Assembly (NCBI RefSeq): GCF_032118995.1
Contig: NC_092665.1
Location: 4,810,001-4,874,000 of the forward strand
Reading direction: 5' to 3'
Length of the DNA stretch: 64,000 nucleotides
Origin: Asterias amurensis
Taxonomy: Eukaryota; Echinodermata; Asteroidea; Forcipulatida; Asteriidae
This document shows, piece by piece, positions 56,595 through 64,000 of the stretch. Numbering within the stretch: position 1 is the first letter of the stretch; each line of letters opens with the position of its first letter. The notes below the pieces were generated by a model, which had not been told where the DNA came from, did not search any database, and was given only the letters and a program-made list of their open reading frames with translations. The position numbers were made by a program, and so were the translations under genes.

Positions 56595-57940
56595 ATCAAG
56601 CATAACACGCACGGAAACGTTTTAATGTTTTAGACAACGTTTAATGTGTTTCAAAATAGAATAAACAATAGTTAGTTGTGTTTAGATGGGGCAGTTTGTT
56701 TAGATGAATATAATTAATCAACAGTTATTTTAATGCATGTATGACAATTAATTTTTATAGCAGACGTTATATTTTAAAGCGTGATTTTCTAAACGTGTTT
56801 ATTGTGACGAAAACTTTTAAAAACTGTAATGTTACGTTAACATTGCTATAAGTATCAATTTATCCTTCTTTTTGAGTTGATCACATTTTCGGGAAAATTT
56901 AATACGTCTTCTTTTCAAGGTTGGTTTCCAATAGTGCATTATTAAGTACTTGATGACGACTCTAAATCATTTTGTTTTTCCCCCAAAAAAGTTAAAAAAA
57001 AATGGATTACAAGAAAAAATATCAGGACAGCTTAACAAATAGCAAAGAAAAACAAAAGCAGGTCACCTTCCTTGATACAGACTGAGACTGCAAAGACATA
57101 ATTCATGATAGCCGCCTGTTTCGCCGGCCATTTTGAATTCCCACAATGTTAAATTGGTGAACAGAGCTGTACCCTGTTTAAGCAACAAAAACAAAACAAA
57201 AACTGGTAACATTATTCTTCTGTTGATATATTGGTGTATGAACAATACTTATTATGTTAAACTTTTTATAACTTGTGATCAAAAGGATACAGCGTTGTCA
57301 AGTAACCGGAAGACATATCTTTTGTGCCGTATTTTTCCCGAACACGTCTCGATACGGTGAAGTGTATAACTCTTCCTCGTAGTTTTGCGTTGTTTTTTTT
57401 GTTTTTACAGGAGAGAGCTTTTTTTTTTAATGCAGATGAAACATTGGGTATTCGTTTTGAACTACCTCTGTATAAAACATTTGATGATGTCACAATAACA
57501 TGTCAAAGAGGGGAAGGTACATTTCTGTACAGCGATTGGTTTACCTTTCTAAACGGCATGAAACCAATCTTGCTGTAAGAAGGTTACCAACAAAAGCAAA
57601 CAATTTTACTGTGAACTTGGAAAATATAATTTTCCTCTTTGATTGTGACTTAATCTTTCGGAATACGAGCTAGTTACACAATATTGCATTTTTCCTTGAT
57701 CTCCCTTGCTACAGAATAGTGTCGTTGACAGTAATATTAAACAATAACGTTACAGGTAGTCAAAACACATTATTGATGTTTGAATTAACATTAGAATACA
57801 TAACATATTAATTGATACATATATTTCTACAAAGGATTGTTATCTAAATAAACTATTATCCATTGTACCAGAAGTTAAGATCGATGTCATAGTTTAAGAA
57901 ATAGTCAGGTGCCACTTCAATGTTTTAAATAGTGTGGCGA
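56595..57940 (+). repeat. C1q 3' flank, duplication copy 2
   Basis: Parallel to 46678-47809 plus 49143-49395 without the MITE between them. It gives the empty TTAA site at about 57740. Confidence 0.8.
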
Positions 57941-58214
57941 AAACTGCCTTGCGTTTTAGAGCTAATTATAGAGTTGTTGAGACAACTTAAATGCTAGCTC
58001 TTTATTTATGTCTTGCTAATTCATCATTATTGTAAGTTTAACTTCAGCTAAATTTAGTGTTCACACATTTGGTTGTGCGTATGGGGCTGTGCGTTCGCGT
58101 GCGCTTTACGCGCACGCTTACAAACTGCTAGCGCGCACGCTACCAAAGGTGTTAACATTAGTTTTCTTAACGCTTATAAATTAACCAATCAGTTCTCTGG
58201 CTTAGGCAAGCTGC
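57941..58214. other. Spacer with GC-rich palindromic stretch
   Basis: GCGTGCGCTTTACGCGCACGC at about 58097-58117 is a near palindrome. No gene recognised. Confidence 0.5.
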
Positions 58215-58490
58215 GTGCAGCGCGTACTTATATCTTGATCTCTCTTACTACAGAAAAGTGTCGTTGACAGTAAAATTAAAGAATAACGTAAAAAGTAGTT
58301 CAACAATAGTGTTTGCAATAACCTTAGATCAATAAAGTATTAATTGATACATTTATTTATACGAAGCATTTTTTTCTAAACTATTATATATTTAGTTTAA
58401 AACAAGTTAAGATATTACACTAATGTCATAGTTTTAGAAATAGTCAATGACGCTGTTATCAGTTGATTGTTTTGGTTTTGACTATTGAAT
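58215..58490 (+). repeat. Third partial copy of the C1q distal flank
   Basis: ATCTTGATCTCTCTTACTAC, AAAAGTGTCGTTGACAGTAA and GATACATTTATTTATACGAA align with 57695-57930 and 49180-49395, more diverged. The third copy implies at least two duplication events. Confidence 0.65.
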
Positions 58491-58984
58491 GAGTATAATA
58501 TTTAAAGGCACGTGGAAATAGGATTTTTTTTCTTTTAAACATAAAAGTTTATGTTTATTAACAATAAAACAATGTTTTAAGTGGTTGTTTGTCACGATTT
58601 ATATGTTAAAAAAATTAATTAAGTGTTGGGGTGGTTAACTCCGCCTACCCCTTTTGTGGCGCAGCAAAAGAACTAAAGATGGGGTCAGTCTTCATCTGTC
58701 ATTTATTCTGAGAAATTCAAATTGGACTGTCTCTCTTTTTATAGACCAGTAGTGACCCTCATGAATTATATAAGTTGTACAAGCTCATAAGCCCTTCCCA
58801 GTGATGCTAGATGAGACCGGTGGGGTCGAGCGAATCGGTCCAAAAGCCTCATTCAAAAGCACATGGATTGACTGACTTACGCACCTACGCATTGGACAAA
58901 TAAACCCCTCTCCCTGTACACAACACAAACTATATGGATGCGTTCGTTTAAGTTCCCTGGATCGACCCCGGTGTGCTCATCCAT

Positions 58985-59158
58985 TAGCCCTTCCCAGTGA
59001 TGTTAGATGAGACCGGGCGGTTAGGGTCGAGCAAATCGGTCCCAGTCTCTCATTTAAAAGCACATGGATTGACCGACTTACGCACCTGCGCAATGGACCT
59101 AAACTCTGAACAAAAAAAACCCGGTTACCTCTCCCTGTACACAACCAACAATCTATGT
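58985..59158 (+). repeat. Dispersed repeat beside the TGCGTTCG MITE, copies 2 and 3
   Basis: This and 58765-58935 are adjacent direct copies of 54495-54690, the first followed by a truncated MITE start (58937-58977). Confidence 0.75.
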
Positions 59159-59159
59159 A

Positions 59160-59522
59160 TGCGTTCGATTAGCTTCCCTGGGTCGACCCCGGTGTGCTCA
59201 TCCAAGTGGCGTATTTTTATTTTATTTTTCCAGGACGACGAACGTGGGTAGATAATTACCTCACGTTCGTCCTGGAAAAGCGCGACACTTGGGGCTGACC
59301 CGAGGTGCACTGACGTCACCACGAGAAGGGTCGTGATGATGTATATTTTCTTCCAAGTGGAACGTGGGGTAAGAATCTCCACACGTTCGTCCTGGAAAAA
59401 AAATAGACGATTTTTCCAGGACGCACGTGGGGTAATTATCTGCCCACGTTCGTCCTGGAAAAAAAATACGCCAGCCGGATGAGCTCACCGGGGTCGACCC
59501 GGGGAAGCTAATCGAACGCACC
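59160..59522. mobile_element. TGCGTTCG MITE, copy 2, carrying hairpin array
   Basis: TGCGTTCGATTAGCTTCCC and GGGGAAGCTAATCGAACGCA are inverted ends. The interior holds at least three CCAGGACG...CGTCCTGG hairpins at about 59227-59280, 59350-59400 and 59410-59465, not present in copy 1. Confidence 0.85.
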
Positions 59523-60433
59523 CACAGTAGCCTGAAACTCTGACGTCACACTTCGAGGCTCGTGAATAACAGCAGAGACCGGCCTCCAAACCGGCGTGTA
59601 TTTTCACCTTTGACCTACATTCATTTCACATAAAGATATGCGGTCAAATTCTACACCGACATTACATGCAAGTCATGCGCATTGTTTGTTTAGTATACAT
59701 ACACCACACACGTGGACACATATCAAGCGGGTTGCCGAAAGTAAGCTTTCCATATCTGTGTTTTGATTGGTCGACTGAGGTTACCTCAGACAAATCAAAA
59801 CAAACCCAGATACGGGTCACTGCATTTATCGAATGATACCAGTGTATCCAATGGAATCTCTGGATCTGAATAGCTGGTACCTGTCTGTGGATAAAGACAA
59901 GAAACCCAGTATGCAATCTGTGTAGACGGCAAACTGTAAGAAAATATACGTAGAGGGCAATTTGGCTCTGTGGTGTTATTTAATTGGGAATATTTACAAA
60001 GCGCCCTCTATGTATAAATTTATCAAAAATGTACAATGTGAGGTGTGTACAGATCCAAACGTTGGTTGTGTGTGTGCTCGCGAACACCGTTTTCTTAGAA
60101 ACCAGAAGCGCCCTTTTTTGCTTATATTTACTACAAACGTACAGTGTGCGGTGTTGTTACCCAGGCTACAATGCCGGCCATATCTCTTTGGGCCCCTGCC
60201 CCCTTTCAATGTTGGTTCCTACTGCCGGTCTTCTGCGTTACATTCAATACTGAGAGGGGTGGGGGACGAAGGCAGGGAAGACCATGTTTATTGTCAGTGT
60301 GAAGTGGACAGGGAATGGTTTTATATAACGTAGGAATGGGTGACTCAAGCATTTTGGCCGGGATTGTAGGCCCCGTTGTCGGAGGAACACAACTCGTCTT
60401 ATTTGACAGGCGACCGAACATGTTGTTTTCTTT

Positions 60434-60778
60434 TTGCTCCCGGAAAACTGGCCGCAGTTAACGAAGAGCAGGAGTACCATTGATTTTTCCTCGGAGATTC
60501 TGATATCAAACGTTCTGAAGCAGATTGAACCAAAAGAGGGTATTTGGTACTTGGTAGATTTTCCTCCTGAAGCTTCCGCTGGGGAACTTAACAAGGGTGC
60601 TTTCAGAAGAAACGACAAGAGGAGGAAACTATCTCCAAGGGACAAAATCTCCTGCCACTACAAGGGCCACGCGCAATTCTCCAGGACTAGGCGCCCGGAT
60701 GGGTTGCCGGCGTCTCAGTGGAATCAGTGCTGCCGGAGATTCTTTCCCCTGTTTGGGAAACTAACATGGGCTGAGTGA
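60434..60778 (+). CDS. Unidentified 114-codon frame
   Basis: Reads smoothly (IEPKEGIWYLVDFPPEASAG, then KGAFRRNDKRRKLSPRDKIS) with a mix of charged and aromatic residues, which is more protein-like than other frames here. No splice sites or family could be assigned. It might be a fragment of a transposon protein or of a decayed gene. The opposite strand is also open for 133 codons, which weakens the case. Confidence 0.25.
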   Translation: MLPENWPQLTKSRSTIDFSSEILISNVLKQIEPKEGIWYLVDFPPEASAGELNKGAFRRNDKRRKLSPRDKISCHYKGHAQFSRTRRPDGLPASQWNQCCRRFFPLFGKLTWAE

Positions 60779-61169
60779 GTGTGATTTAACAGAGGGCGCT
60801 ATCACAAGCAGTTTGTAACAAGTTTGCAGTATAAGTGGGAGGGAATTTTGAGAGAACATAATCTCCTGACACATGCCCAAAATGGGGACAGAATCTCCGG
60901 GGACAGATTTCCATGAAACACCGGCCCAAGGCGGAATCCTGCCTTACGTGTTAAACAATCAAAAAGACTTCAATCTCATCCAAAAGTTGTAAATAGTAAA
61001 TACATGTTGTTCGCAATGTGTTCATTTGATGTTTTTTGCTCAATTGAAGATTCTTGTTTCCCAAAAAGCATTTGTGCGTTTCATTGGTAGTAGACTCTGA
61101 GAAAACAAAGGATACAATTGAAAATCAGTTTAAAATACCCTTTAAGAGAAAAGGCAGGACACATTAGGT

Positions 61170-61499
61170 AAGTTTAAAGCACAAGTAAGTCTTTCCACTT
61201 CGTGTATCTCAACATATTCTTAAATTAACAACACCGTGAACATTTTGAGCTCAATTTGTCGTCGAAAGTGCGAAAGAATAATGGGGAAAATACCCCTTGT
61301 CGCACTAGTTGTGTGCTTTCAAATGCTTTGAATTCGAGACCTCAACAATTCGAGAAATTGCTTCTTCTCGAAAACTAGGTTTCTTCATGGAGAGCCGTTA
61401 CTTACAATGTTTTATACTTTCTATTGCTCATTACCAAGTGAAGTTGTTATGCTAACAATTCTGTTGAGTAATTACCAATGGTGTCCAGTGCCTTTAATG
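61170..61499 (-). mobile_element. Diverged TTAA-family MITE inside duplication copy 2
   Basis: CTTTCCACTTCGTGTATCTC to ATGGTGTCCAGTGCCTTTAA, orthologous in position to 40437-40768. Confidence 0.75.
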
Positions 61500-61839
61500 T
61501 TGCTCTGTTGGTGGCGCACTCTACTATAAATACATTGTCATTGCATTTCGATTTCGGAAAAAAAAACACTGAGTTAGTGTTCGTAAACATTACGTCAAAA
61601 GAGTGGTAGCACGAAAGAGATCCATCTGAACAGTATCTATATTGCGTACACAGTTCTTTCTCTGATAATAAACATGCACTTTAACTCACAATCATCAGGG
61701 AAATACATCAATTGAGCGGAAATGAAAGGAAACTGGCCAGGAACTTCAGGAAGCAATCACACAGTGCAACCCAGTAGAGCGGATATACATGTAAAAATAC
61801 CATATCATTAAAGCATGTACAAATTGAGCTCCATTGGTA

Positions 61840-62390
61840 ACATACAGCCTAATACGAACCAATGGTAGAGTAATTAAGTCACTGCTTTCAATCAGTGACT
61901 TTAAACACATACATGTAGTGTAGAGTTTTACGCCATTGGTATCCATTCAACATACAGTCTGATTCAAACCAATGATAGAGTTAAGTCACTGCCATAAATC
62001 AGTGACTTTAACACGGAATTGACGCACAATTGTAACATACAGCCTCGTTCAAACCAATGGTAGAGTAGGTCACTGCTTTCAATCAGTGACTTTAAACACA
62101 TACATGTAGTGTAGAGTTTAACACCATTGGCATCCATTCAACATACAGTATCATTCAAACCAATGGTAGAGTAAGTCACTGTCATAAATCAGTGACTTTA
62201 ACACGGTATTGATCCACAATTGCAACATACAGCCTCGTCCAAACAAATGGTAGAGTAAGTCACTGCAATAAATCAGTGACTTAAAGACGTATCTATGATT
62301 GGCTGCTCATCGATTGTCAGTCAAACCCGAAGTAGACTGATGAGCACTTCAATGAAAATACAGCAGTATTTAAACGCACTGCACGAGCAG
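61840..62390 (+). promoter_or_regulatory. Cassette array and TATA-like promoter, copy 2
   Basis: Five AAGTCACTG...CAGTGACTT cassettes (near 61871, 61980, 62066, 62170, 62255), one more than copy 1, with CCAAT boxes. TATTTAAA is at 62368-62375. The adjoining GATTGGCTGCTCATCGATTG block is almost unchanged between copies. Confidence 0.55.
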
Positions 62391-62394
62391 CAGT

Positions 62395-62462
62395 GTTCAT
62401 AACAACTTTGCATCAGAAGAGAGGAACTGAGAAGGTTTGGACTACAAGAACACATCATCAAG
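62395..62462 (+). ncRNA. Candidate non-coding first exon, copy 2
   Basis: Same ATG-free stretch as 41585-41649, ending CATCATCAAG with donor GTAAGTG at 62463. Presumed 5' UTR exon of a further C1q-family gene to the right. Confidence 0.45.
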
Positions 62463-62877
62463 GTAAGTGTTCCTCATTCTACTGCCGGACTTAAGCTTTG
62501 GCTTCTAGATGCAAGTAGTTGGTTGAATGTTAGCCTATTGCAATGTGGTTGCAGCTTTTGCTCCAAAGGGACACCACTCGATACAGCCGATATTCTCATG
62601 CAGTGGTTGGGTCTCTTCTCTCCTAAAGCTCTGTCATCTTAGTTAAGCTTTGTCATCAAACATGTGCACCAAGTTGCATCCCCCTTTGAAACCTTGCCGT
62701 AAAGCATTGCCTTAAAGTGTTTTTTTTTTTCTCGCGCTACTTGCAGAACGTTTTAGACGGGGCATCAATACACTGGTTTGTCAGTGCAATGCCTTGTTCA
62801 AAAACATGACTATGTTTTTTTACCACTGAATTGACATAAACCGCGTTTGACGTTCTGCTCGTTTAAAACATATTGTT

Positions 62878-63100
62878 TAAAGGCAGTGGGCACTATTGGT
62901 AATTACTCAAAATAATTATTAGGTTAAAACCTTACTTGATAACGAGTAATAGGGAGAGGTTGGTAGCATAAACCATTGTGAGAAACGGCTCCCTCTGGAG
63001 TGACGTAGTTTTCGAGAAAGCAGTTATTTCCACGAATTTGATTTCGAGACCCCAGATTTAGAATTTGAGGTCTCGAAATCAAGCATCTGAAAGCGCACCC
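62878..63100 (+). mobile_element. TTAA-family MITE, 3' truncated
   Basis: TTTAAAGGCAGTGGGCACTA through GAGGTCTCGAAATCAAGCAT, then cut at about 63100 where a different repeat begins. Confidence 0.85.
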
Positions 63101-63104
63101 CAGT

Positions 63105-64000
63105 AAACAGACACCAAAAAATCACCAGTTTCGACCGGTGACTTTTAGGTGTTTTTTAGGTATGGAGTTTGTTGAACCAGTATTTCACGTTACAAACACG
63201 TAATTCATGTTAGATAATACCTAATTTTCACGTTCTTTTCAAATGTTAAATCACCAAATTTTTTCACGTTCTTTTCAAATGTTAAATCACCAAATTATGA
63301 CGTGAACAAAGTGACGTTCTTCCAGGAGGTGGAAGGAACTAGCGAAAATTGCGTTATATTTACGTTTTTTGATGTTCTGTATTACACGCGAGTAAAACAC
63401 GTGATTTGTTGGTATCAACAAAAGGAGATTATTTTGTTCCCAACATACCAACTTTTCTCGTTTCAAAATCACCTCCTATTAACTGGTGAAGATAACGTTA
63501 TTTTAACTTACAGCACACTAGGGTATTTCACGAGTGTAAAACACGTGAATGTTCGGTGACGGGAATAGGTTATTATCCCGTTCATGAAATACCAGTAACT
63601 CTGGTTTTGTAATTACTTAAAATGACCGGTGAAAATTACGCCTCCTTCACTGCAAATTTACTTAATAAACTCACCGATTGAAATAACGTGATTAATTAGT
63701 GTCAAAATGGGGTGATAATTTAGATGATAAAACACCAATAGTTCTCGTCTTACAGAAACTCCAAAATCACTAGTTAAGATTACGTGATTTTCACCAAATG
63801 CGCACTAACACATCATACGGTTGTAAAACACGTGATTCTTTGGTTTCGAAATGAGGTGATAATTGAGTTGATGATACATCAATAATTCTCGTCTTACAGA
63901 AACTACAAAATCACCAGTTAACACTACGTGATTTTCACCAAATGCACACCAACACACCATACGGGTGCAAAACACGTGATTATTTAATGTCAAAATGAGG
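63105..64000. repeat. Tandem repeat of about 144 bp with CACGTGATT motif, runs off the window
   Basis: GTTCTCGTCTTACAGAAACT recurs 144 bp apart (63741, 63885), followed by AAAATCACNAGTTAA, TACGTGATTTTCACCAAATG and AAAACACGTGATT. Less regular copies of the ACACGTGAT and TCACCAG motifs extend back to about 63130. The right end is not in view. Confidence 0.8.

Larger units (their letters stand above)
60880..62880 (+). repeat. Direct duplication unit, copy 2
   Basis: Counterpart of 40130-42060. Any coding exon it serves would lie beyond 64000. Confidence 0.9.

Overview
The window looks like nuclear DNA of a marine invertebrate deuterostome, most likely an echinoderm (sea star or sea cucumber). 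It is AT-rich and intron-rich, with few genes and very many short mobile elements. A tRNA-derived SINE, a TTAA-flanked MITE and several small foldback MITEs resemble repeats I associate with echinoderm genomes. Two metazoan gene families are recognisable: tissue-nonspecific-type alkaline phosphatase and a collagen-C1q protein. The taxon is inferred, not proven.

1-25354 is one very large inverted repeat. The left arm (1-8078, cut by the window edge) is mirrored by the right arm (11835-25354). At the apex sits element A1 (8079-11834), a DNA transposon with terminal inverted repeats of about 165 bp and inverted rather than direct flanks. A second copy, A2 (12009-15804), is in the right arm with a perfect 9-bp target duplication. 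A related element B (5642-8047) is in the left arm, also with a 9-bp duplication. Each has its empty site in the other arm. The right arm alone also carries a composite TA-flanked repeat (18158-20570) and a solo LTR (22032-23362). Elements A1 and A2 carry pieces of a RecQ-like helicase.

25355-31140 holds little except a tRNA-like SINE and a 69-bp satellite of nearly 50 units (about 27650-30860). The satellite has a recent 621-bp higher-order duplication.

31200-38432 holds a 5'-truncated L1/Tx1-like LINE on the plus strand, then the 5' half of an alkaline phosphatase gene on the minus strand. Six exons are readable. The exon for the serine nucleophile and the whole 3' half were not found, and two exons have frame breaks, so it is called a pseudogene.

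40100-63100 is a duplicated C1q locus. A conserved TATA promoter, an array of palindromic cassettes and a non-coding first exon (about 41100-41649) occur again at 61840-62462. An intact 270-residue collagen-C1q protein is at 45865-46677. A broken C1q copy interrupted by a MITE is at 55518-56594, and its 3' flank occurs up to three times. The inference is a tandem family of innate-immunity genes in which each member has its own promoter. The remaining sequence is introns or intergenic DNA filled with MITEs, SINEs and hairpins. The window ends in a 144-bp tandem repeat.
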